From: Pohlia nutans | Lineage: Eukaryota; Streptophyta; Bryopsida; Bryales; Mniaceae | Reading direction: 5' to 3' | DNA: 64,000 nucleotides | Assembly (NCBI GenBank): GCA_022496805.1 | Contig: CM040089.1 | Span: 45,244,372 to 45,308,371, forward strand | Shown here: positions 32,560-43,638 of the stretch, one piece after another | How the letters are laid out: the number at the start of each line of letters is the position of its first letter | How positions within the stretch are numbered: position 1 is the first letter of the stretch | Notes under the pieces: generated by a model | Databases searched by the model: none | Told to the model about the DNA's origin: nothing | What the model saw: only the letters and a program-made list of their open reading frames with translations | Program-made: the position numbers and the translations under genes

Positions 32560-33925
32560 CCCTCCACCTACAATACACTGTGTACAGTACATGCCCTTCA
32601 AATGATCCGTAATTTTTACACATAAAATCAAACCATGATTTTTAAAATGGCATTTGAGGTACAAAAATTATTAGAATCCAAACCGCAAAGTGCATTCCGT
32701 AGGTATTTGAGCCTACTATCAAGAAATGACAAATTTTGGGACATTTTAGAATGAAATGCTAAATATTTAGAAATTCATTTGGAAATTGAGTAGTTTTGGA
32801 TTGATAACTTCATACGTTGATATCTTAGTCAATAAGACCTCAAAACTCATGATTCTAGAAAGGAATTGCATTCTTTCCATTAAAACTATCCTTTCTACTG
32901 TTACTCAAAATTTGTATCCATAATTGTTGAATTGAGGGTTAAAATGGAATTTTGATTTTCATATAAAAATAGATTAGAAAAAGTTAATTTTTTAATCAAA
33001 ATTCAAGAGTTTGGACTGTATGTGTTATGCATCTTGTGCACTACATGATATCAAAATTTGGATTGAATATTTTAATTTATTAAGTTTTCATGAATTTCTT
33101 GAAGAAAAAAAAATTATGTAACATTAGTAGAGGGTAGGATGATTGCACGCTTTGGTACATTACGTTTTTTTTCAACTGCACTAATTTCCACACTTTTACA
33201 ATCTTTGAAAAATCACCAAAAAAAATTGAGATGGAATTTTGTGATGAAACAAATTACACTGCTTCTAAAATTCTAACTTTAAGATCTCTACCACAACAAA
33301 GTTTTTGAAATTTCAATTTTTGACTTTTCAAAGATTGTAATTTAAGTGCAACAATTAATACAATGCGACAAAAAAAAGTGGTGTACCATAGCTTGTAAAT
33401 ATCCGGCAGTATATATGAGTACTTTGACCGCACGGGAAAGTCAAAGCTCATAGGTTTGGACCGGAAGTGAGGGCCTGAGGGGAATGGATTCTAAGACGCT
33501 TCCAAGCATGGACTCCTGAACAAACCACATATTACTAGATTTGGACGCTGCTCTAATAGACCACCTACAAGCAATGCATTGCAATAGCAAAACTTTATCA
33601 TAAAACACCAATCTTTATCAATAAGTCAAGTGTTAGAAAAACACTAATACAATGCTTTAAGAACCCTATCAATGTGGTTAACACCACACCATTAAGACAA
33701 ATGGTCATATCTCTATCTTATCATCCCAACCAATGCAAATACAAACGGGCGGCCTACTGGCACCATTACCCAAACATATAAGCTTATAAGGCAAGTACTT
33801 CTTTCCCAACGTACTATTATAATATAAACATCACAATTTGATAATCAAGAAAGAAAGGAAAGGAATACGAACCACCATCACCAAATGTCGATCCTCCTTG
33901 TACTCGTTAATTTGCCCCTTCTATG
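32560..33925. other. Intergenic, no gene seen
   Basis: AT-rich non-coding DNA. A short inverted pair occurs at 33185-33225 and 33325-33365 (TTTTACAATCTTTGAAAA; CTTTTCAAAGATTGTAATTTA). No element termini or coding signal recognised. Confidence 0.4.
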
Positions 33926-34430
33926 GTAGCGAAGCTCTTGACATTCAAACGGCCGCCACTACCTTGTCCTAAGTCCCCTTGAGACAAGCTTGGGCTCTTT
34001 GGAATTTTGAGTTGATGATCTACCACCTAAATCTTCATAGTCCACCGGATCTTGTCCTCCAAAGTTGACCTTGAATGCCTTTCTAAAAGTAGAGGGCAAA
34101 TGACTTCTTGATGCTCAAACGGCCGCCACTGCCTCGCTTCAAGTTTTCTTGAAGCAAGAATAGGCTTTTTGGAAACCTAGCTTGATGATCCATCGGCCCT
34201 CTAAAAATCAGCTCTTAATTCTTCATGGTTCGTATGACCTCGCCCTCTAAAGTTGCCCTTGACAACCCGCTCTAAACGTTAAAGGCACTTGACCTCTCCT
34301 CACTCATTTGTGCACCACGTCGTCATTTTCGCTCTGATTGAAGCGAGTCATAGCTTTTTAGAAAGCTTACAACACAATCTATAAGTCTTTTAATTTTAGA
34401 ACCTAACTACTTATGTACTAGAATCTACAT
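33926..34430. repeat. Imperfect tandem repeat, ~170-185-bp unit
   Basis: Unit landmarks: CTTGA(C/T)(A/G)(T/C)TCAAACGGCCGCCACT at about 33936 and 34106; then CTTGA(G/A)(A/G)CAAG, GGCT(C/T)TTTGGAA, TTGATGATC, CTTCATRGT and CCTCYAAAGTTG. A third, more divergent unit follows to about 34430. Higher GC than the flanks. Could be a minisatellite or decayed retroelement sequence; no protein reading was found. Confidence 0.65.
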
Positions 34431-35135
34431 CGAAGGGAATTTTTCCTACAACTATGTGGTTGAAAGAGGAAGGGAGAGCACACACACACACACACAAAGG
34501 GAGAGAGAAGACTACCCAAAAACTAACCCTAATGGTTTGAACGAACCACTTGGAACTTCTTCCACGAGTTTCATCCAACTTTTTACTCTTAGAATAACTC
34601 CCTATTAATCCTAACTCTAGCCCTAGATAATTCTAGGTCTACTCTAAATCTACCTAAATAATAAGCTATTACCTTAATTGGCCACCAATCAATTGGCCAC
34701 TTTAATCATCATTGGGAATAACCACACAACATCTCACATCATAAAACCCAAATCACATAATAATATTCAAAAGCCACGGCTAACCATCTAAAATCCACCA
34801 ACTTGCACAATTCACGCAAAGAATCAATTTCACGGTAAAACATTTAACCGCCTACTAAATAATTTACTTAAAATATCATTAATCAATCAAATATAATAAA
34901 ACACCTATACTAAATATTAGGAATATAGAAAAATCACTAAATACCACGGCAAATGCCTTACTGTGGTTTGTGAACCGTTTGGACGGTTCACAATATACTT
35001 TTCAAAGCTAGTAGAAAGCCTTGGTTTGAATTGGTTGTTGCATTGGGGTTGCTTAATACAATTTCTATTTTTACTTCTATTAATATTTAATATATGATTT
35101 TTAAATTATTATTTTTTCAATCAAGAAGAACAAGT
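34431..35135. other. Intergenic, no gene seen
   Basis: AT-rich non-coding DNA with a short (AC)n at about 34478-34496 and a small inverted repeat GTGAACCGTTTGGACGGTTCAC at 34969-34990. Confidence 0.45.
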
Positions 35136-35137
35136 CC

Positions 35138-35468
35138 ATTACAATTGGAACATGAACAAGAGAACACAATCCAAAATAAATTTAAAATAACAAACTTCCA
35201 AACACAAGAATAACCGCAGATACTTACATGTGTTGTATTTGTAAGTATTTTGTGTTTTGAGTTATTTACAATATATTGGTGTTTTGTGCATCAGTATTTT
35301 GATAGCGGATCAATTCATATTGATTTTTTTTTTTCCAGAAAGTGTGGTATATAAAGAGGCACATCTGAAACCTTGCAACTTAATTTCAAGTACCTCACGA
35401 ATTAAGAGATATGCCAATTGCAAGAGACCAATGACCCGTTTTAGGTTGGCTGGGCACTAAAGGGTTAA
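35138..35468. mobile_element. Right part of a TTAA element, E family (split copy)
   Basis: Begins within GGAACATGAACAAGAGAACA and continues as in 50238-51050 (ACAAACTTCCAAACACAAG, TGTTGTATTTGTAAGTATTT) to the terminal GCTGGGCACTAAAGGGTTAA. It continues the sequence that stops at about 29990. Confidence 0.65.
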
Positions 35469-36297
35469 AGGTTAACAAGGACCAATACTAGTGTACCTAT
35501 ACAATGCCCTAACAATAGCATTGTCGCATGTTAACGGTAAATTAGGAGCTACCGGTAGGTCTACCGATTTGAGTTTTTACCCCGTAATTTTCCAAGTTAC
35601 CATAGAAAGTAGATCTAGGGAAATACTTTTTTACCGATCTGACCTAACTATTAGATCTGGTTGTACTGATGTATATAAGCAATGGAGCCAAACTCATTGG
35701 CACGACCCATTTTTCGAGATACATGATTACTTTGTCCCAATTCTTCTCCTTTTGCTACTTCTGCTTACCGAGTAGTTCCTTCCTGATATTCTTGTTTGAT
35801 GATTCTAGTTTGAATACGTTGTTTTAAGGGACTACCGAACCAGTACCGGTAATGCCTTGTCCTTAGTATTTCCAGGTTCACTGATTTCTATTCTTCCTGG
35901 TAGTTTTTACTCTCTCCGGTAGTGACTACCGAGCAGTCATTTACAAGGAGGAGCTACCATCGCATATTACTCACAACCATAGAACATGTATTTATTCAAA
36001 AACAAGTCATGTGACCATTTTTCGTGATTTCTTTTTGAAAATTTTCAAACTTCAAGGATATCAAGTCTAGTTTTTGGTCCACTTTTTGATTTTAGAGAAT
36101 TTCAAATATCAAATACTTTAAACCTTGTGGGTCAAAATATGCTTTTCATCCTAGAACACGAAAAACCTATCAAATCTTCAAAATAATTTTTGGGAGATTC
36201 TTTTTGCACGATATGGTTTTCCATTGTGAAAATCACCACCCACCAAAAAATTAGATTATTTGAAGTTATTTTATGGTTATAATGATTTTTATTTCCT
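35469..36297. other. Intergenic, no gene seen
   Basis: Non-coding. 35545-35945 contains many short ACCGGTA/TACCGGT and CTACCG words in both orientations (AGCTACCGGTAGGTCTACC, ACCAGTACCGGTAATG, CCGGTAGTGACTACCGAG), probably a decayed inverted-repeat element. The 94-codon open frame at 35491 falls in it and has no recognisable similarity. Confidence 0.4.
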
Positions 36298-36865
36298 TTA
36301 ACCCATAAAGGACCAACCGTCCATTTTTTGGATGATGTACAAATTTCATCCATGTTTTCTCATCTGTCATGCAATTTCGCAAGCAAAAGAAACACAACAA
36401 AATCATATGGTAAGATAGCTTCATGCATGTGTGATCCGATTAGAAAGGGGATGATTTGTGAAAATTTTATGCCTCATTTCAGGTTACATTGATTCACCAA
36501 AAAATTCTAAGATTTTAGTCTAAATGTGCTCTTGAAAAGATAAAATTAAGCAACCAAAAAACCTCTATAAAGAACTACATTTAGAGTATTACATTTCAAT
36601 CCTTCACAACAAATTTCATCTACAAATTTTCAATATCTTATTCGTAATTGAGTTACAAAATATTTTTGAGTTTCAAGTTTCAAAATTTATACAAAAGTAT
36701 TAGTGATAGCAATCGCAAATCTAACCATATAGATAGAATCTAAAATTTCTAATGTATAGCTTTTATTCATTCATCAGGTTCAAAATATTCATCTTGGTTG
36801 CATTTTACGATGCATCTTTGCAAAATTGCTGAATTTGGAGAGGAATGAAGATGTTTAGGGGTTAA
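36298..36865. mobile_element. TTAA element, A family
   Basis: Starts TTAACCCATAAAGGACCAAC, ends AAGATGTTTAGGGGTTAA. Aligns throughout with 41858-42433 and, inverted, 48795-49376 (CGTCCATTTTTTGGA, GATCCGATTAGAAAGGGGAT, GCAAAATTGCTGAATTTGGA). Its right TTAA is the left TTAA of the next element. Confidence 0.85.
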
Positions 36866-37400
36866 CCCTTTAACGCGCCAGTGTCCACTATGTGGACGAT
36901 GCACAGATTGAAACTGCTAGATTCTCATCCAAATCGGACAGTTTTCATTCACCAAAATATCTCTTGGTTCTTAAGCAAGTTGACTATCTTTTGTACAGTT
37001 TGGATCTTTGAAATAGGTTATTATGATTTTTAGAAAAATAACATAATTGGTCTATGTCAAGTTTCATTCTTAGTTCAAAAAGTAGGATCTTAAATATGAT
37101 TTTCCTAAATAAGTAGAATCAAATAATGGAAACCATACCATCTCGTAGTGCATGTTATTCCAATTTCATTACCATATATATTTTTTAAATTGTGCTACTT
37201 TGGGATTTTAAAATGAATTTCAAGAAAAAACCTTGCAAAATTAATTTAAAAATATTAAATAAAAATAGAATAAATCCAACATCACAGATGTGATCTTCAC
37301 ATTGACATTTACAACTTTGCTTTGACCATCAACCCCATTTTTGGTTTTCATCAAACATTTCATCTTTGAAAACAGTGTGTAGTGGAATTTTCAATGATTA
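36862..37400. mobile_element. TTAA element, F family, right end lost
   Basis: Starts TTAACCCTTTAACGCGCCAG and aligns, inverted, with 41299-41846 (AGTGTCCACTATGTGGACG, CAGATTGAAACTGCTAGATT, GTGATCTTCACATTGACATT, CATCAACCCCATTTTTGG). Homology ends after GAAAACAGTGT at about 37380 without the expected terminal TTAA. Confidence 0.7.
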
Positions 37401-37489
37401 CTATGGTAAACTTTAACAAGTATGGATGACTTATAATCAACGAGTCATCAAACATTAATGAATCATTGATATGACCATGGAAAATACCA

Positions 37490-37710
37490 TGTGAACTTAG
37501 AGCGCCACATTGAGAAGTTAAATTGGCCTGCAAATTCACCTAATCTCAACGCAATCGAGAATGTCCCAAAGATCCTCAAAGTTTGAAGAAACAAACTCCT
37601 CAAGTTGTGTTGATCTATGCCTTTTGAATTAGAAGCAGTGATCAATGCAAAGGATGGCGGACACACACGTTGCCATAGTAGATTGGTCAAGTTTAGTGAT
37701 CATTAAATCA
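37490..37710 (+). pseudogene. Tc1/mariner transposase C-terminal fragment
   Basis: Reads VNLERHIEKLNWPANSPNLN, AIENV, then after stops MPFELEAVINAKDGGHTRCH. This is the last third of a Tc1/mariner transposase: the SPNLNxIEN block with the third catalytic acid, and the C-terminal MPxxxEAVIxAKGGHT signature. Upstream catalytic blocks are absent. It differs from the transposase at 25.7-28.5 kb, so it represents a second lineage. Both stops and missing N-terminus make it a dead relic. Confidence 0.7.
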
Positions 37711-38395
37711 CCTTTGTGTGTAGGAGAAGTATAGACCATCAAGTAGTTGTAGAGCTTGAAGTAGTCAATTGTAATAAGCGACAATCAATATGTAACTGCG
37801 TTTATATGGGAAAAAATTAATTGGTTAATTAATTTTCTTCTAAGTGGAATTTTTTTATTTTTCTGTTTGTGACTAGCATGTCCGATTGGAACTTTAAAAT
37901 ACATCATATGTAATTTTAAAATGAATTTTTAAGGTCACACACCAAAAAAAACTTTAAAAATTCACCAAAAATCAACATTCTAATTTTAGAAAGTGAAAAT
38001 TTGGTATGATTGATTATAGTAGTGTTAAATAAGAATATACATTGAATTTTTATAAAATACCAATTTTGTGTCAATTTAGATCAATTTTCTCATTTGTGCG
38101 TGAGGTTCTTAATCTCCTTGGGAATCACACCCTTTCCCTCATGTAGTACTAGCAGTAGCTATGTTGGCCTTATAATATTATAAAAACGGAATAACTATGC
38201 TCACCAAACATTGCTCATCCACTCTTAAACTTCAATTTTATGAGAATATCCCGTATTCTCCAGTAGGAAGCTAATCCTTGAAAGAATCTCAATGAGAATC
38301 AAAGGTGACATAGCAGGGGAGGTTCTGAAGAACCTTATGTGAGTCAAAGAGGCAACAACCATTTTATTAGGGCACTGTACTACAATTGCATAACC
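37711..38395. other. Intergenic, no gene seen
   Basis: AT-rich non-coding DNA after the transposase fragment; no element ends or coding signal recognised. Confidence 0.4.
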
Positions 38396-38399
38396 TGGA

Positions 38400-39430
38400 G
38401 ACCCCCAACTCTAAATCCCAACCCCCCCCCCCCCCCCCCCCCTTGACGTTAATGCAAGAGGACAAAACATGCCCCCCTATTTTGTGCATGTTGGGGCCCA
38501 CCTTAAAAATAACCCCCTCTTCCAAGGGTTTAAAATTCCCAAGGAAATGCTCCTTGAATTACTCGGGGCGGTATGCCCCAAAATTGTAAAAAAGAATTGC
38601 CAAAAAGAAGGCTCTAGGGTGCCCAAAATGGAAATTTCAAAAAATGAGGCCAATGGGTGCTTGCAGTTACGTTAACCCTTAAAGGTTGGACCTATGACCA
38701 TGGAATCGTGTTTTATCTGTCACACTCAATTTTGCTACTAAAAATAATACATAAATTCAAATTTATATTTTTAGTAGATGAAGTCACATGTCTACTACAA
38801 ATCATGAATTTTTCATAAATTTTGGTGAAAATTTGAAATTACTATGGTTTTATGAAGTGATTGTAAAGAAAATCTATATCAATTACAAAATGTACTAGAA
38901 AATTCCGGTTTTTTTACCTAAGGTGTAAATTACAATGAAGAAAAGTTTAGTTGATGAAAATCATCCGTGTATCTAAATTTAGAAATTTTGCTACACCTTG
39001 GTGATACCTACCGAACTTGTAACTACAATAAAACACTCAATTTTCAATTTTTCCCAAAAATTCAAAGTGGAGTAGAAACTAGACTTGGCAAGCTTCATTT
39101 TGTTAGTTGGGCTCAAATGCAATGGAAGTCGTTTTCATGGCCTAAATTTAGTTTAAGTAGAACAAGCAAAAAAATTCTAAATACACTACATGGTGAACCG
39201 TTTTTATGACTCTTTTTGTAGTTGGGACCCTATGTAAAATCTAAAAATAGCTTGAATGATTTGAATTTAACTTGAAGAGGTGGTATCACCAAGCAAAAGC
39301 CCTTCACATAAAGAATTGGATGGAAATCATCCACGCAACATTTGGAATTGAACAATCGACTTCATTCATAAGCCATTTTTTGGTCTCTTCGGCATTTAGG
39401 GGTTAAGGGGAGGGGGATTTAGAGTTTGGG
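38400..39430. mobile_element. Probable outer element bounded by CCCAACTCTAAATCCC, with poly-C tract
   Basis: CCCCCAACTCTAAATCCC plus a C-run (38401-38442) on the left and GGGGGATTTAGAGTTTGGG (39411-39430) on the right are inverted copies. Between them lie non-coding DNA (38443-38671) and the whole TTAA element 38672-39406. The TTAA element therefore probably inserted into an older inverted-repeat element. Confidence 0.5.
38672..39406. mobile_element. Intact TTAA element; unoccupied relative of 18886-20943
   Basis: Starts TTAACCCTTAAAGGTTGG, ends TCTCTTCGGCATTTAGGGGTTAA-like sequence at 39384-39406. 735 bp. Nearly identical by eye to 18886-19606 plus 20931-20943, showing the sequence before the Mutator-like insertion. 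Non-coding; the 80-codon frame at 38967 is chance. Confidence 0.88.
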
Positions 39431-39439
39431 CGTGGAAAA

Positions 39440-39526
39440 CGTACTCTCTTTGTTCACAGTGTGATGTTTGTAATCTGTTGTTGTGCAATGGAAATAAAGC
39501 ATCCATTTGTTTCAGAAAAAAAATGA
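39440..39526 (+). mobile_element. LINE 3' tail remnant
   Basis: TGTTGTGCAATGGAAATAAAGCATCCATTTGTTTCAGAAAAAA shares its plan (TTGYAATGRAA...CATTTGTTTC-An) with the LINE at 40024, 60248 and 62548. Only the tail is present. Confidence 0.45.
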
Positions 39527-39744
39527 AAAAGGAGTCCAGGCCTGGAGACCATTTGGCCAAAGTTGTTTTATACAATTGTTAATACCCAATGACAATCATT
39601 CAACTCACCAACTTGAGTTCTATTGTAGCAACGAAGTCAGAGGAGCAGGTGATTTTGTTGTGACGTGTATAATGTGTGGCAGAGTGGATTGGCTGCCTGA
39701 ACGTACCAGTGCCCAAAAGAATGAAAAGCCATGACTTTAGTATA

Positions 39745-40020
39745 CCGTACCAGGAAGGCAGGGTCGGCACTTTTGTGTCGAATAATTAATAAAATTTCAA
39801 AAAGTGGAGGTCGGCACTTTCAAAAACAATTATTAAAAATTCGGCTATTAATAGCTAACATTGAATTTTACTAGCGGCTAAACGTTTTCTTTTGTTTTTT
39901 GTCTACGATTTTTATTGACTTCATTTTTGTTGATTTCGACAAAATACTTGATAAATTTATTTAATTTTTCGGCATTTTTTTGGGGAATTATTTTCTGCCG
40001 ACCCTGCCTTCCTGGTACGG
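39745..40020. mobile_element. Inverted-repeat element with CCGTACC ends, TA target
   Basis: Ends CCGTACCAGGAAGGCAGGGT and its inverse, followed inward by CGGCA on both sides; TA flanks both ends. 276 bp, AT-rich interior. Ends resemble those of 45613-46528 (CCGTA...TCGGCA). Confidence 0.8.
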
Positions 40021-40021
40021 T

Positions 40022-40023
<2 letters not shown>

Positions 40024-40069
<46 letters not shown>

Positions 40070-40975
40070 AAACAAATGAAAGAAATTCCATTGCAAAAGA
40101 ACGAGGGACTACCCCAGCCACAGGTGGCCTGGGGGAAGGACTGACACGGACGGAGCAAACTAAGAGAACATCAAGGAAAGCAAGCCAGCACTAGAGGAAA
40201 TCACACAGGCCGGCTAAGAGCACCACGCACTGAACTCGAAGTGGAGGCCCACGGGGCGGGACGCCTCGGGGCGTCCCGGGGCCGGCAGGCCCGACTTGAG
40301 ACCAGGTTTTTTTTTTGGCTTCTTGGAGCCAGATTGCAATGTCGTGGCGCAGTCACAATGGTCTAAATCTGGAGGGACCACCCTCCATGGCATGCATGGT
40401 CCACTGCTACAGTGCAAAAAACAAACCCTGCTTGAGACTCATGGTGGCTCGAAGATGAATTCCGCAGCAGGTCCGGTGGGTTGCCACTGATGTTGATTGT
40501 TGACGACGATGGCAAAGACTTCATTCCTTCCTCGGCGAGTAAAGAAGGCTTTCTTCAGCTTGACCATCACCGTGGGACTTGATTTCTTCTTGGTTATCAC
40601 ACGATCCCACTCCATACGACCGTAGTCAATCATGCCGTTCCAAATGGATTGTGTCAGTTTCTCTCGCGCCCATGAGAGGTTATTGAAAACCTTTTCATTT
40701 CTCTCAATCCACAAAGTCCAAAGGACCACGGTCCTCAACTCCATCCAAATTCTCTTGACTTGATTGAATTTGCGGGGATGTTGTCAGAGAAAATCCCTTG
40801 CTTCCAGGTAAGAGGCTGCCATGGGCCTTGGGCGTCTCTTCCGCTGATAAGTGTGTTCATGATGTGAATGGCCCATTGCCAGGCGCGCCTGGCAGAGAAG
40901 CATTCCCAAAATCTATGGAGCACCGATTCCTCAGAGCGTCTGGGGCTAACTGGGCAACGAACTTTAGTATAGTTT
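40024..40975 (-). mobile_element. 5'-truncated LINE (non-LTR retrotransposon), 3' end
   Basis: On the minus strand: remnant of a plant LINE open reading frame 2 containing the reverse-transcriptase zinc-binding-type region (VLHRFWECFSARRAWQWAI, then WKQGIFSDNIPAN, then RTVVLWTLWIERNEKVFN), a 3' UTR, and a tail that reads as a 45-bp T run on the plus strand at 40024-40068. A frameshift near 40760 separates the first two protein blocks from the third. GC-rich relative to surroundings. It sits directly beside the CCGTACC element. The catalytic reverse transcriptase is absent, so it is immobile. Confidence 0.75.
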
Positions 40976-41298
40976 GAATGTGCGACAAGTGTACTACAAG
41001 TAATGATTGGACAACATCGTGAGGTCCCTGGCAGTGCTTGCTAAGGTAGGAGCACTGAATTCCAATATAGTACCCATTGCCGTTAACTTCTACACTTAAT
41101 AGGGGTTTTAAAAGGACCAAAAAATTAAAAGGACTTACCCTATTAAAAAATTATCCCATGATTTAAAAAAGGACTGTTTAGAAAAAATAAAATAAAATTT
41201 GTGATTGTCTAACTATTTGTGTCTAAAAATAAAAATGAAATTACCATGTTTTTTTTATAGTAATGGTTAGTATTTATTTAGTATGAAATGTTGATAAG

Positions 41299-41846
41299 TT
41301 AACCCTTTAACATCCCGATTCAACACTGTTTTCAAAGAAGTGTTATAAAATGTTTGATAAAAACCAAAAATGGGGTTGATGGTCAGAGCAAAGTTGTAAA
41401 TATCAATGTGAAGATCACATCTGTGTTGTTGGATTTATTCTATATTTATTTAATATTTTTAAATTAATTTTGCAAGGTTTTTTTCTTGAAATTCAATTTA
41501 AATTCCCAAATTAGCACCAAAAATATTTAAAATATGGTAATGAAATCGAAATAACATGCACTATGAGATGGTGTAATTTCCATTATTTGATTTTACTTAT
41601 TTAGAAAAATCATATTTAAGATCTCACTTTTTGAACTAAGAATGAAACTTGACATAAACCAATTTTGTTGTTTTTCTAAAAATCATAATAACCTATTTTG
41701 AAGATCCAAATCGTACAAAGGATAGTCAACTTGCTCAAGAACCATGAGAAATTTTGGTGGATGAAAACTGTCCAATTTGGATGAGAATCTAGCAGTTTCA
41801 ATCCGTGCATTGTCCACATAGTGGACACTAGCGCGTTAAGGGTTAA
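41299..41846. mobile_element. TTAA element, F family
   Basis: Starts TTAACCCTTTAACATCCCG, ends TAGCGCGTTAAGGGTTAA. Inverted relative of 36862-37400. 548 bp, non-coding. Confidence 0.82.
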
Positions 41847-41857
41847 TATAGGTCCCT

Positions 41858-42433
41858 TTAACCCCTAACTGCCTAAGCGTCCATTTTTTGGACGATGTAT
41901 AGATTTCATCATAATTTCTCATCCGTCATGCACTTATAGCAGTGTGGAATTTTTACTGTAGATTCTATGGGAAGTTAGCTTCATGCATATGTGATCCGAT
42001 TAGAAAGGGGATGATTTGTGAAATTTTTATGCCTCATTTTATGTTGTAGTGATTCACCCAAAATTTTGAAGATTTCAGTGTAAAAGTGCTCTAAAAAAAG
42101 TCAACTCATAAAATTAAGCAACCAAAAAATCTCCAAAAATCATCACACTTAGAGTATTACATTTCAACCAATAACAATGAATTTCATATGTAGATTGTCA
42201 ATATCTTATTCGTAATTGAATTACAAAATAATTTTGAATTTCACGTTTCAAATTTTATACAAAATTATTGGTAATAGCAATCATAGATCTAACCGTATGG
42301 ATAGAATCTAAAATTCATAATGTACAACTTTTATTCATATATCAAGTTCAAAATATCCCTCTAGGTTGCATTTTATAATGCATCTTTGCAAAATTGCCGA
42401 ATTTGGAGAGGGCTCTAGGCATTTAGGGGTTAA
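41858..42433. mobile_element. TTAA element, A family
   Basis: Starts TTAACCCCTAACTGCCTAAG, ends CTAGGCATTTAGGGGTTAA. Same family and orientation as 36298-36865. Only 11 bp separate it from the preceding TTAA element. Confidence 0.85.
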
Positions 42434-42451
42434 AGCCCAGGCTATTCAATG

Positions 42452-42577
42452 TAGACAAGGCATTCATTTTAGAACGCAAATCTAGGTAGACCATAGATAG
42501 CTTATTGTTTTGGTCAACAAACAATAAAGTCACTATGACGTGCTTAGATTTGCGTTCTAAAATGAATGCATTGTCTA
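42452..42577. repeat. Foldback sequence
   Basis: GTAGACAAGGCATTCATTTT/AGAACGCAAATCTAG pairs with CTTAGATTTGCGTTCTAAAA/TGAATGCATTGTCTA. The interior (CTAGGTAGACCATAGATAG) is shared with the foldback MITE at 51676-51893. Confidence 0.65.
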
Positions 42578-42875
42578 GAAGTTAACGGCATTGGGTACAC
42601 TATCGGAATTGGGTGCTCCTACTTTATTCCACAACGTTTGCGAGGAGGAGCAGTGTACTATTGTACTACATCAAAATCACCATATACCGTGGATGTGTGA
42701 ATGGCCTGGATAAATTCATCCATTTAAACAAATTTTCATTTAATTTGGATGAATTTTACCACAATAATTTGAAAAAACAAGTAATAGTAAAGCCTCTCGT
42801 AAATATTGTAGGCCACAATGTATGGTGGTTTTGGTGTAGCAGAGTCTGGAGAGAAATTTTAGCTTAACCAGCTAA

Positions 42876-43369
42876 GATCATCCTCAATAGGGCCTTTAAA
42901 AGGACCCGATACATTTTAAAATGTCTTGTAATAGATATGGAATTAGATCATAATTTTTTTATCATAGAAGTACATTAAAAATTTCATAGTGAAAGTACAA
43001 GAAAAATTGAATTGGGACATTGTATGATTTAAACAAATCTTGTCAAATGTGTGCTAATTTAGAGGGGCCTTAAAAAAAAAGGCTAAAGAGGGCCCTCTAA
43101 GCCCTGAACATGGCACATTTGCCATGCCCTTGGCCCTCTAAAAAAAATTAGACTAGATTTGAAGAGCCCTCTAATTTTTTTGAAACTTAGATAATTTTTA
43201 ATGAGGTGTATCTTGGTCACCCAATGTCAAAATTAAGATTTTTTGGGTCTATTATATTTAGTTTTTAAACGAAATTCTAATAACAGTAGTTTAACTTTCT
43301 AATTACATCTACATCAAAAGATATATTGTTTAGAGGTCCCATTGTTTAGAGGCTTCATTGAGGATGCTT
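42876..43369. mobile_element. PIF/Harbinger-type MITE (composite), TAA duplication
   Basis: Ends GATCATCCTCAATAGGGCC and GGCTTCATTGAGGATGCTT with TAA at both sides (42873-42875, 43370-43372). The interior contains further AGAGGGCCCTCTAA words in both orientations, so two related MITEs may be nested. Related to 5515-5762. Confidence 0.6.
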
Positions 43370-43638
43370 TAAGAGCAATCCCACCGATTCTCTAGAGGAT
43401 GGCTAAGAGGGTGTATCGTGGGCCAGTAGTGATGAATCCACCCTACTGTTAAGTCATCAATATTTTCATCTCTAAATATGTTTATTGTATGTATACGCCA
43501 TATGGTAATGTTCAATTTAATACCCCCTTCTATGCACTCACGTATATTTGTACATATTTAATAGAGTGCACCCTTGGGTTCAGAGGTTACTCTATTTGTA
43601 CTACCATTCAAAAGTTACCCTATTTGTGCCACTACATA

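Larger units (their letters stand above)
41030..42660. repeat. Inverted pair bracketing several nested elements
   Basis: 41042-41095 (AAGGTAGGAGCACT...GTACCCATTGCCGTTAACTTCT) and 42576-42634 (AGAAGTTAACGGCATTGGGTAC...GTGCTCCTACTTT) are inverted copies of about 55 bp. Between them lie two TTAA elements and a foldback at 42452-42577, so these are probably the ends of an older element that has been filled by later insertions. Confidence 0.6.

Noticed and set aside
33926..34430. LTR of a retrotransposon
   Set aside because: Units are tandem and adjacent, without TG...CA ends, primer-binding site or gag-pol sequence between copies.
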